A stretch of DNA of 25,781 bases from CANKBT01 sp038236005 (GTDB lineage Bacteria > Actinomycetota > Actinomycetes > Mycobacteriales > SCTD01), in NCBI GenBank assembly GCA_038236005.1, contig JBBSTI010000034.1, positions 1-25,781 of the forward strand, written 5' to 3'. Below, one piece after another: positions 14,284 to 20,321 of this stretch (within the stretch, counting starts at the first letter, position 1; the number at the start of each line of letters is the position of its first letter). Position numbers and translations under genes: made by a program. The notes beneath the pieces are model-generated. The model did no database searches. It had not been told where the DNA came from and saw only the letters and a program-made list of their open reading frames with translations.

Positions 14284-15072
14284 CTACGGCTGTGGCTGGA
14301 GGCCGGCCAGCCGGTCGCAGGCGTCGGCGACCGCGTCCTGCAGGCCCGGGTCGCGCAGCTTGGGCGGGACGGCGATCGGCTCGCGGCCCTTCCAGTACGG
14401 CGCCTCCCCGACGTCGCTGCTGCACAGCCAGGCCAGGCTGTCCGCGCTGTCGTCCACGTGCCCCGGCGCCCCGTTGCTGGCCAGCTTGGTCTCGACCCAG
14501 CCGGGGTCGACGGCCACGGAGCGGCGTGCGCCCGTCAGGCGACGGTCCCAGGCCTGGGCGAGGGCGACGTCGGCCGCCTTGCTGTCCGCGTACGCCTGAC
14601 GCGCCCCCCGCTCGCCGCCCATCGCCGACGGCTTCAGCTTCCCGCTCGCCGCGGTGCCCGAGCCGAGCCAGAGGACCCGGCTGCTGACGTGGTCCTGCAG
14701 CAGGGCGGTGAGCAGGTGCGGGGCGAGCACGTTGATGCCGAAGGTGGCCTCGAAGCCGTCCGCGGTCACGGTCGGCATGTCGCCGCGGACCCACACCCCG
14801 GCGTTGTGGATCAGCACGTCCAGCCCTTCCTGCCGCAGCCGCTCGGCCAGCGCCCGGACCTGGCCCAGCTCGGCCAGGTCGGCGACGACCAGGTCGACGT
14901 CCGCGGGGCTGCCGGCCTCCTTGAGCTGCTCGAGGACCGGCCGACCACGTTCCTCGCTGCGGGCGTGCACGAGCACCCGGTGGCCCTGGCTCAGCAGCAG
15001 GCTGGCGGTCGCGAGGCCGATCCCGTCGGTCGAGCCGGTGACGCAGACGGTCTGGCGGGTGGGGTCGGTCAT
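14284..15072 (-). CDS. Short-chain dehydrogenase/reductase
   Basis: About 262 aa, Rossmann NAD(P)-dependent oxidoreductase. It has TGSTDGIGLA (cofactor glycine motif), VVADLAEL (adenine-ring Asp), LIHNAGV (NAG), the catalytic Ser region WLGSGTA, YADSK (catalytic Tyr and Lys) and VDPGWVETKLA after it. It looks like the retinol-dehydrogenase-like group of classical SDRs. ATG 15072 has CATGCT 7 bases upstream, so a leaderless start is plausible; an in-frame ATG at 15084 is the alternative. Substrate unknown. It runs toward the convergent MOSC gene. Confidence 0.88.
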   Translation of the reverse strand: MTDPTRQTVCVTGSTDGIGLATASLLLSQGHRVLVHARSEERGRPVLEQLKEAGSPADVDLVVADLAELGQVRALAERLRQEGLDVLIHNAGVWVRGDMPTVTADGFEATFGINVLAPHLLTALLQDHVSSRVLWLGSGTAASGKLKPSAMGGERGARQAYADSKAADVALAQAWDRRLTGARRSVAVDPGWVETKLASNGAPGHVDDSADSLAWLCSSDVGEAPYWKGREPIAVPPKLRDPGLQDAVADACDRLAGLQPQP

Positions 15073-15142
15073 GCGCTCCAGCATGCCCTTCCGCCCGCGA
15101 GCGGCCTCGCTCCCGAGCAGCTCAGCAGGTGCGGGACAGCGA

Positions 15143-16018
15143 TCAGCAGGTGCGGGAAAGATGGCCCGGCGAGCCCTTCGGCACCACGTCCCGGTCCCGC
15201 AGCAGCACCGCGGTCCGTCCGCCGCGCGCCTCGCAGGCGTCCTGGAACGCTCCCTCGTCGTACTCCACCTCCAGCAGCCGCGGGTAGAGCTCGGTGTAGA
15301 CGTCGCACTCGTCGTACTGCTGGCAGTCCTCGCTCACCGCAAGGTCGAGCCCGGCGTCGCGCCCGCGGGTCCCCAGCTCGGCCGCGTTCTTCTGCGCGAC
15401 CGCGAGCCCGCGACCATGGGCGTACGCCGCCAGCTCCCGCACCAGCGCCAGGTTGTCGTCCTCGGTCAGCGCGCCCTGCGACCGGCCGTAGGAGTCCAGG
15501 TTGTCCGGCTCGATCGCCTGGAAGCCGCGGTCCGCGCACTCGTCCACCCAGGGTCGCAGAACGGCCAGCAGGTCGTCGGCGCGGCGGGTGTCCAGGACCA
15601 GCTCGCCCGGCCAGTTCTCGTCCTCCACGACCTTTCCGTCGACCCGCAGCAGCAGGCCCGGGTGCTTTTCGTCCCAGAACTGACGGTCCTCGGGCTGGGT
15701 CTGGAAGGCGTTGAGGTAGCAGATGCCGTACGTCCCTCGCGCGCTGTCGACGCTGTGGTCGCGGGTCACGACCGCCGTGCCCGGCGCGGGCTCGTACGGC
15801 CCGCCGATCTGGTAGTCGAGCGGTCCGTACGGGGGGAGGGTGACGCCTGCGGGAGGTGCGGGAGACGAGGCGGGTGCCGCCGGTGCTGATACGGCGGGTG
15901 CTGGTACGGCGCGTACTGCTGCGGGTGCTGGTGCGGGTGGTGGCGCTGGCAGGTCGTCGTTGGTGCCGCAGCCCGCCAGGAGCATGGTGGCGGTCAGCAG
16001 CAGGACCCGGACCCTCAC
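15143..16018 (-). CDS. Secreted lipoprotein with GH114 (endo-alpha-1,4-polygalactosaminidase-like) domain
   Basis: 291 aa from the GTG at 16018. The N-terminus is a lipoprotein signal (RVRVLLLTATMLLAGC, lipobox LAGC), followed by an Ala/Pro linker to about residue 58. The rest is a GH114-type TIM-barrel domain: YQIGGPY, GICYLNAFQTQPED, LVLDTRR, GFQAIEPDNLDSY with the acidic pair typical of the active site, HGRGLAVAQKNAAEL and LAVSEDCQQYDECDVY. Members cleave alpha-1,4-linked galactosamine-containing polymers in known cases; here only the fold and surface location are supported. TACGGT 7 bases before the GTG decides the start against longer frames. Confidence 0.88.
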   Translation of the reverse strand: MRVRVLLLTATMLLAGCGTNDDLPAPPPAPAPAAVRAVPAPAVSAPAAPASSPAPPAGVTLPPYGPLDYQIGGPYEPAPGTAVVTRDHSVDSARGTYGICYLNAFQTQPEDRQFWDEKHPGLLLRVDGKVVEDENWPGELVLDTRRADDLLAVLRPWVDECADRGFQAIEPDNLDSYGRSQGALTEDDNLALVRELAAYAHGRGLAVAQKNAAELGTRGRDAGLDLAVSEDCQQYDECDVYTELYPRLLEVEYDEGAFQDACEARGGRTAVLLRDRDVVPKGSPGHLSRTC

Positions 16019-16025
16019 GGCCTGC

Positions 16026-16031
16026 ACCGTA
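16026..16031 (-). promoter_or_regulatory. -10 element (TACGGT) for leaderless GH114 lipoprotein gene
   Basis: Minus-strand TACGGT is followed by 7 bases and the GTG at 16018. Upstream, an inverted repeat CTGCCT-CGC-AGGCAG (16060-16074) lies in the divergent spacer and could be an operator, but nothing ties it to a regulator. Confidence 0.45.
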
Positions 16032-16134
16032 CGAGGTCCGTGCGCCCGCCCGATCCGGGCTGCCTCGCAGGCAGGTGAGGGAGGTTCCTGTGAGGCCGGC
16101 GTTCGCTTCTCCTCAGCCGGGGCAGGATCGGCGC

Positions 16135-16314
16135 ATGAGCGGACCCGTGGAGCTGTCAGGACCCGAACCGGAAGAGACCGAGAAGACGGACGGGCTGCCG
16201 ACCCGGGTGCCGTCCTCGGGGCACGAAGGCCTGCAGGACAGCGGCAGCGCCGGGAGGAGCCCGGCGGAAGAGACCGAGCCCGAGCCGGAAGAGTCCGCCC
16301 GGGAAGAGTCATAG
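16135..16314 (+). CDS. Small acidic ORF (59 aa) upstream of thioesterase
   Basis: ATG at 16135 opens a 59-residue frame rich in Glu, Pro and Ser, with two near-identical blocks (GPEPEETEK and EETEPEPEESAREES). CAGGAT lies 6 bases before the ATG, the leaderless-type geometry. It is predicted disordered, with no recognisable domain. The stop TAG (16312-16314) lies exactly where the homology of the next gene begins. It may be a genuine small protein, or the 5' end of the thioesterase displaced by a frame change. Confidence 0.4.
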   Translation: MSGPVELSGPEPEETEKTDGLPTRVPSSGHEGLQDSGSAGRSPAEETEPEPEESAREES

Positions 16315-16382
16315 CGACCGACTGGGGTCAGGAGCGGTCCAAGACGGTCCGCTGGCACGACCCGCAGGTCGCGCTGGCGCAG

Positions 16383-16817
16383 ATGGCGTCGATGACCGGG
16401 CTGGCCTACCTGCAGGCCATGATCGATGGGGAGCTGCCGCCGCCGCCGATCAACGGTCTGATGGGCATGCAGGCGACCGAGGCCTCCGAGGGGCTCGTGA
16501 GGTTCACCTGCGAGCCGGACGAGGCTGCGTACAACCCGATCGGGGTGGTGCACGGCGGGCTGGTCTGCACGCTGCTCGACTCGGTGGCCGGGTGCGCGGT
16601 CCAGACCACGCTGCCGGCCGGTCAGGGCTACACGAGCCTAGAGATCAAGGTCAGCTACCTCCGGCCCGTACGCGCAGGTCAGGGCGTGCTCACGGCCACC
16701 GGGCGGGTCACCAAGCCCGGGCGTCGGGTGGCCTTCGCCGAGGGCGACGTCCGGGACGCTCAGGGCCGGCTCGTGGCCACGGCGACGTCGACGTGCCTGG
16801 TGTTCTCGCTGGCCTGA
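16383..16817 (+). CDS. PaaI-type hotdog-fold thioesterase (start uncertain)
   Basis: The domain reads ELPPPPINGLMGMQATEASEGLVRFTCEPDEAAYNPIGVVHGGLVCTLLDSVAGCAV, then YTSLEIKVSYLRPV and CLVFSLA. NPIGVVHGG and the downstream Asp form the PaaI/4HBT active-site region; such enzymes hydrolyse acyl-CoA thioesters in the cytoplasm. The coordinates use ATG 16383, the first canonical start, but family-like sequence (TVRWHDPQVALAQMASMTG) continues upstream to about 16311, where the frame has no ATG, GTG or TTG. ATA at 16311 overlaps the small ORF stop as ATAG. Either a rare start, a frameshift from the small ORF or a sequence error explains this. The catalytic core is unaffected. Confidence 0.8.
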   Translation: MASMTGLAYLQAMIDGELPPPPINGLMGMQATEASEGLVRFTCEPDEAAYNPIGVVHGGLVCTLLDSVAGCAVQTTLPAGQGYTSLEIKVSYLRPVRAGQGVLTATGRVTKPGRRVAFAEGDVRDAQGRLVATATSTCLVFSLA

Positions 16818-16867
16818 GGGCCGGGCCCGTGCGGCGGGACCATCGTTTTCTTGGCATGCTGGTCGGC

Positions 16868-17068
16868 ATGACCGCCGATCATGTCCTGACCCGCATCGAC
16901 GAGATGGAGCAGCGGATCAACACTTTGCGCAAGCAGGAGCCGGGGGCGATCTCCTCGCCCGCAGGCCCAGCAGCCGAGGCTGCGAGCCTGCAGACCGAGC
17001 TCGACGGGCTCTGGGACCTGCGCCGACGGCAGGACACCGCGCGGGCGACGGGCGACCACCGGCGCTAG
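16868..17068 (+). CDS. DUF2630 family small protein
   Basis: 66 aa (MTADHVLTRIDEMEQRINTLRKQ..., then LQTELDGLWDLRRRQDTARATG). Pattern and size match the actinobacterial DUF2630 family: an N-terminal helix with 'I-x-x-L/M', a short linker, then L-D-x-x-W-D-L-L/R-R-x-R. Two amphipathic helices suggest a small coiled-coil hairpin; function unknown. An in-frame ATG 12 bases upstream (16856) is possible, but CATGCT sits 7 bases before 16868. The linker here (EPGAISSPAGPAAEAAS) is longer than the core needs. Confidence 0.75.
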   Translation: MTADHVLTRIDEMEQRINTLRKQEPGAISSPAGPAAEAASLQTELDGLWDLRRRQDTARATGDHRR

Positions 17069-17142
17069 CACGTACGTGCGATCCTTTGTCGACGTCGTCC
17101 ACAGACTGGCGCGAAGGGGATCGGTAGCCCGGCCAAGATCTC

Positions 17143-17148
17143 TACGTT
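17143..17148 (+). promoter_or_regulatory. -10 element (TACGTT) before the DUF429 remnant
   Basis: TACGTT is followed by 6 bases and the ATG at 17155. The promoter geometry remains intact although the gene behind it is broken. Confidence 0.4.
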
Positions 17149-17154
17149 CGGGCG

Positions 17155-17354
17155 ATGAGATCCGTCGGCATCGACCTGTCCTCCGAACCGTCCGGCACGG
17201 CCCTGGCCGTGCTCGTCGGTGAGCCCGGCCGCGCCAGGCTCGGACCTGCCCGGCCCCGGCGGAGCTGCGAACGCGGGCGATGCGTGAGGGCTGGATCCAC
17301 CTGTCGACGGACGACGCCCTGGACCTGGACGGCGGGCTGCTGACGACCGGCTGA
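17155..17354 (+). pseudogene. Decayed DUF429 family gene
   Basis: The first about 24 codons (MRSVGIDLSSEPSGTALAVLVGEPGRARL) match the N-terminus of DUF429 proteins, whose RNase H-like fold starts with 'GIDL(A/S)xxPxxTALA'. Then the frame collapses into Arg/Ser-rich nonsense. In another frame, from about 17262 to the TGA at 17352-17354, a family-like C-terminus appears (ELRTRAMREGWIHLS...DLDGGLLTTG; EGWI is typical of the end of these proteins). Intact members are about 250 aa, so roughly 190 codons in the middle are missing. The remains look like a single large internal deletion with a changed frame. Confidence 0.6.
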
Positions 17355-17399
17355 CGGGACGCCGGGAGGGTGTGCGCGTCAAGCCGGGTGCGCCTGCCG

Positions 17400-17446
17400 C
17401 CGAAGAGGGACTCGAACCACCGAGCTCCCGAGGCGAGAGACCCGAC
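17400..17446 (-). other. tRNA T-arm-like fragment in the subtilisin leader
   Basis: Minus-strand GGTTCGAGTCCC (17407-17418) is a perfect T-arm core of the kind seen in the real tRNAs at the right end of the window. The flanks form only a partial T-stem (one mismatch), and no matching acceptor 5' half was found. It could be a residual integration-site fragment or chance. Confidence 0.25.
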
Positions 17447-18835
17447 ATGCATCTGCAGGCCCTGACCGAGCCGGCACTCAGGCGGCAGTCGTGGCGGGGG
17501 GTCTTGGCGACCCTGACCGTCGGGCTGGTCGCGGCCCTGTCCGTCGTCCCCGGCGCCGGTGTGTCCGAGGCGTCGACCAGGACGCCCGAGGCCCGCGGGG
17601 CCCAGGTCCGGCTGGCCGACGGCGAGGCGGTCGCGGGTCAATATCTCGTCGCGCTGCGCGACGGGCGATCGGTGGGACCGACTGCCCAGGCGCTGCGCAG
17701 CGAGCACGGTGGTCGGATCGCGCAGACCTACGAGCGGGTGCTCGGCGGCTTCCTGCTCCTCGCCACCCCCGCACAGGCCCAGCGCTACGCGGCGGACGAG
17801 CGGGTGCGATCGGTGGTGCCCGACGAGGTGGTCCGGGCGACCGCCGAGACCGAGCCCACCGGGGTGCGCCGGATCGGGGCCACCCTGGCGCGCAGCGCTG
17901 GCCGCACCGGTGCCGGCGCAACTGTCGCCGTCCTCGACACCGGGATCGACCTCGACCATCCCGACCTGGTCGCCAACCTCAGTCCCACCCTGGGCTACGA
18001 CTGCCTCGACCCGGGAAGCGCACCGGAGGACCGGAACGGCCACGGCACGCACGTCGCCGGGATCATCGCTGCGGCCAGCAACGGCGCGCAGGTCGTGGGC
18101 GTTGCCCCCGGGGCGACGCTGGTGCCGGTCCGGGTGCTCTCGGCGAGCGCTAGCGGCAGCCTGTCTGCCCTGGTGTGCGGGCTCGATTACGTGACACGGC
18201 ACGCCGACACGATCGACGTCGTCAACGTGAGTCTCGGCGGACCCGGAGCGGCCGGCAGCTGCACCGACGGAGGCCTGCGTCAGGCGATCTGCCAGACCGT
18301 CGCGGCGGGGGTGACCGTCGTGGTCTCGGCCGGCAACGACCGGGCCGCGGCCGCACAATTCGTCCCGGCCCGTTACCCCGAGGTGATCACGGTGAGCGCC
18401 CTCGAAGATCACGACGGCACGCCGGCCAAGGACCGGCTGGCCGCGTTCAGCAACGGCGGCAACGCCATCGACCTCACCGCCCCCGGGGTGTCCATCCTGT
18501 CGACCGGGCTCGGCGGGGGTCTGCAGACGATGTCCGGCACCAGCATGGCCGGCCCGCACGTCGCCGGCGTCGCCGCGCTCGCCCTGGCCCGTGACCCCAG
18601 CCTCACGCCGGCGCGGGTCCGGGCGCTGCTGGAGTCCACCGGTGAGTGCCCGGACGGCACGACGGCCGGCGACGACGGCAGCTGCGCCGGGCAGGGCACG
18701 TGGGCCGAGGACCGGGACGGCAGCACCGAGCCGCTGGTCAGCGCCGCACGGGCCGCCACCGCGACGCCGGTGCTCGCGGTCGCCGATCGCCGACAGGCCC
18801 CTCGTACGGTCCGGCGGATCACCGGCCATCGCTAG
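17447..18835 (+). CDS. Secreted subtilisin-like serine protease (S8)
   Basis: 462 aa. A signal peptide occupies about 1-42 (positively charged LRRQSWRGVLATL, hydrophobic TVGLVAALSVVPGAG). An inhibitor-I9-like propeptide follows (GQYLVALRDG... to about 130). The S8 domain carries the triad D164 (AVLDTGIDLDHPD), H199 (NGHGTHVAG) and S366 (SGTSMAGPHVAG), with oxyanion Asn297 in VVSAGND. It resembles the proteinase K/aqualysin-like group. Cysteines at 186, 244, 272 and 282 could form disulfides. A short Thr/Ala/Arg tail follows; no wall anchor or transmembrane helix. The ATG at 17447 was chosen because the signal peptide starts there and GGCGAGAGA precedes it; the frame is open to 17372. Confidence 0.92.
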   Translation: MHLQALTEPALRRQSWRGVLATLTVGLVAALSVVPGAGVSEASTRTPEARGAQVRLADGEAVAGQYLVALRDGRSVGPTAQALRSEHGGRIAQTYERVLGGFLLLATPAQAQRYAADERVRSVVPDEVVRATAETEPTGVRRIGATLARSAGRTGAGATVAVLDTGIDLDHPDLVANLSPTLGYDCLDPGSAPEDRNGHGTHVAGIIAAASNGAQVVGVAPGATLVPVRVLSASASGSLSALVCGLDYVTRHADTIDVVNVSLGGPGAAGSCTDGGLRQAICQTVAAGVTVVVSAGNDRAAAAQFVPARYPEVITVSALEDHDGTPAKDRLAAFSNGGNAIDLTAPGVSILSTGLGGGLQTMSGTSMAGPHVAGVAALALARDPSLTPARVRALLESTGECPDGTTAGDDGSCAGQGTWAEDRDGSTEPLVSAARAATATPVLAVADRRQAPRTVRRITGHR

Positions 18836-18851
18836 GCTCAGTCAGGGCCAG

Positions 18852-19214
18852 CTAGAGCACGGCCGGGTCTGCCTGATGGTGGGCCGGAGTCCCTGGCCCC
18901 AGGTGCTCGGTGTGCCGCAACGCGTCGGCCACCAGCTGGCTGACGTGCTCGTTCGCCACGCGGTAGAGCACCTGGGTGCCGTGCCGACGGGTCGTGACCA
19001 GGCGCGCCATCCGCAGCTTGGCGAGGTGCTGGGACACCGAGGAGGGCTGCTTGCGCACGGCGGCGGCGAGGTCGCCCACCGCGCACTCGCGGGCACCGAG
19101 CACGTGCAACAGCTGGATCCGCGTCGGGTCGGCCAGCAGGCGCAGCACCTCGACGGCCATCAGCACCGTCTCGTCGTCCAGCCCAGTTGCTTGCGTATCT
19201 GCATGCATACGCAT
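18852..19214 (-). CDS. ArsR/SmtB family metal-responsive repressor
   Basis: 120 aa. The winged HTH reads LLADPTRIQLLHVLGARECAVGDLAAAVRKQPSSVSQHLAKLRMARLVTTRRHGTQVLYRV. The alpha-5 helix ANEHVSQLVADALRHTEH gives (N)88-x-H90-x10-H101-x2-H104, matching the D/N-x-H-x10-H-x2-(E/H) interprotomer site of SmtB, CzrA and NmtR sensors of Zn, Ni or Co. There is an extra C-terminal His pair (112-113), as in Ni/Co sensors with His extensions. Only one Cys is at the alpha-3 position, so a CadC/ArsR thiolate site is unlikely. ATG 19214 lies within a 22-bp palindrome; ATG 19208 is possible. It probably represses itself and the divergent His-rich gene and releases DNA on metal binding. Confidence 0.85.
   Translation of the reverse strand: MRMHADTQATGLDDETVLMAVEVLRLLADPTRIQLLHVLGARECAVGDLAAAVRKQPSSVSQHLAKLRMARLVTTRRHGTQVLYRVANEHVSQLVADALRHTEHLGPGTPAHHQADPAVL
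19192..19213. promoter_or_regulatory. Palindromic operator candidate TGCGTAT-N8-ATACGCA
   Basis: Perfect 7-bp arms separated by 8 bases overlap the first codons of the ArsR gene and precede the divergent His-rich gene. TTGCGT (19191) and CATACT (19212) could be -35 and -10 of the plus-strand promoter (15-base gap). A bound ArsR dimer would cover both transcription starts. ArsR/SmtB operators are typically AT-rich imperfect palindromes of this size. Confidence 0.6.
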
Positions 19215-19222
19215 ACTGTCGC

Positions 19223-19242
19223 ACAACCAGAGACTCGGTTGT
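19223..19242. promoter_or_regulatory. Second inverted repeat ACAACC-N8-GGTTGT in the divergent spacer
   Basis: Perfect 6-bp arms with an 8-base spacer. Its centre lies 30 bp, about three helical turns, from the first palindrome. It could be a second protein site or a hairpin in the His-rich transcript leader. The sequence differs from the first operator. Confidence 0.4.
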
Positions 19243-19301
19243 CCGACCGGTCCGACGACACCGACCCGGCCGCCCGGCCGGTCCGACCACGAGGAGCAGC
19301 C

Positions 19302-19511
19302 ATGACCGAGACCAGCACCCAGCACGCCGAGCACGAGCACACCCACGAGGGTGAGACCCACGTCCACCCGCACGGTGAGGGCCACCACGAGGACGCGACC
19401 ACCGTCGAGCACCACGAGCACGAGCACGGCCACCCCGAGGACCCCGAGCACGCCGACCACGAGCACCCGCACGCCCACCCGCACGGCCCGGAGCACCACG
19501 CGCACAGCTGA
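19302..19511 (+). CDS. Histidine-rich metal-binding protein
   Basis: 69 aa with 23 His (33%), 14 Glu and 3 Asp, no Cys and no hydrophobic core. Repeated EH, HPH, HEHEH and HHxH runs cover almost the whole chain (TQHAEHEHTHEGETHVHPH ... ADHEHPHAHPH). Such composition binds Ni, Co, Zn or Cu, and suggests a cytoplasmic metal buffer, store or chaperone (no signal peptide). The ATG at 19302 has GGAG 7 bases upstream. It diverges from the ArsR/SmtB gene across an 87-bp spacer with two palindromes, so metal-induced expression is the natural reading. No transporter or maturation gene is adjacent. The low-complexity sequence prevents a family call. Confidence 0.8.
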   Translation: MTETSTQHAEHEHTHEGETHVHPHGEGHHEDATTVEHHEHEHGHPEDPEHADHEHPHAHPHGPEHHAHS

Positions 19512-19515
19512 GCCC

Positions 19516-19548
19516 CCTGCTGCGGGCCGGCGACCAGCGCTCAGCAGG
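19516..19548. terminator. Hairpin between convergent His-rich and lipoprotein genes
   Basis: CCTGCTG and CAGCAGG are perfect 7-bp arms with a 19-base interior that can pair further. It spans the 30-bp gap and the lipoprotein stop codon. No T-tract. Confidence 0.4.
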
Positions 19549-20263
19549 TGTCCAACGCCTCGCGGGTCACGTCGACGTGGAGCTGGGCGTGACCGGCGTA
19601 GGAGTGCGCCGCGTCCAGATCAGCGGTCGCCATCGTCAGGCTCGCCCAGCCGACGACCCGCTGCGGGTGGCTGGACAGCGCCGGAAAGGTGTTGTCGTCG
19701 TCCGACCAGCGTTCGATCGCCCGCTGCACGGTCGCCCAGCGGGCCGGCGCGTCGTCGAAGCTGCCACCTAGGACGTCCTGGCGGACGCACCGGGTGTCGG
19801 GCAGCACCAGCCCCGGCTCCCCGGCCAGTCCCGGCAGCAGGCCGGGCTCGCCAGGGTCCGAGGAGCCGGGACCGACGGAGGCGTCCGGGGTCCTGAGCGC
19901 CGCTGCGCTGCGGGTCAGGGCGACCCGCTCCGGGTCGAGCGACCCCCCGACGACGAGCCGCCGGGCACGCATCGCGGCCAGGCCCGCCTGCTCCAGGGTG
20001 CTCGCGTCGCGCCAGGCGTCGACGGCCTCCTGCACGAGCTCGACCTGCGCCAGCGCCTCGGCGCGGCCCGGCGACGTCCGATCGGGCCCGGTCGTTCCAG
20101 GAGGCCCGGTCGCTCCAGGAGTCGAGGATGAGCAGGCGGACAGGGCCAGGCACGTGGTCAGGACCACTGCGGACGCACGGGCCAGCACGAGGGAACGGAC
20201 GCTGGGAGCACGACGGACGGGGCACCTCCTGGAAAACGCACCGTCTCGGGGCAGGATGACCAC
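19541..20263 (-). CDS. Putative lipoprotein of unknown function
   Basis: Up to 240 aa. The signal peptide and lipobox are RSLVLARASAVVLTTCLALSAC followed by SSSTPGATG, a clear type II leader. The mature part is about 195 residues: an alpha-helical segment (EALAQVELVQEAVDAWRDASTLEQAGLAAMRARRLV), a Gly/Pro-rich linker, then TRCVRQDVLGGSF and DAPARWATVQRAIERWSDDDNTFPALSSHPQRVVGWASLTMATADLDAAHSYAGHAQLHVDVTREALDTC. It ends in Cys, which could pair with the Cys of TRC. No family recognised. The start is GTG 20263 or, more compactly, GTG 20188; an AGGAGG stretch near 20226-20231 does not lead to an in-frame start. Anchored outside the membrane. Confidence 0.7.
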   Translation of the reverse strand: MVILPRDGAFSRRCPVRRAPSVRSLVLARASAVVLTTCLALSACSSSTPGATGPPGTTGPDRTSPGRAEALAQVELVQEAVDAWRDASTLEQAGLAAMRARRLVVGGSLDPERVALTRSAAALRTPDASVGPGSSDPGEPGLLPGLAGEPGLVLPDTRCVRQDVLGGSFDDAPARWATVQRAIERWSDDDNTFPALSSHPQRVVGWASLTMATADLDAAHSYAGHAQLHVDVTREALDTC

Positions 20264-20321
20264 GTGCGGATCCCCAGTCTTCCCCCTCGACGGCGGCGGG
20301 CACCGTCATGAGCGCACCCCG

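Noticed and set aside
17095..17103. DnaA-box-like TCGTCCACA
   Set aside because: One mismatch from the actinobacterial box, but a single isolated copy without an AT-rich region; replication origins carry clusters.
19302..19511. Non-coding or shadow status for the His-rich frame because of low complexity
   Set aside because: It has a ribosome site, a clean stop and a divergent metal sensor; the composition makes functional sense as coding.
20261..20266. Other CACGTG-type hexamers in the window as parS candidates
   Set aside because: Their flanks lack the GTTTC/GAAAC arms; only 22886-22901 has them.
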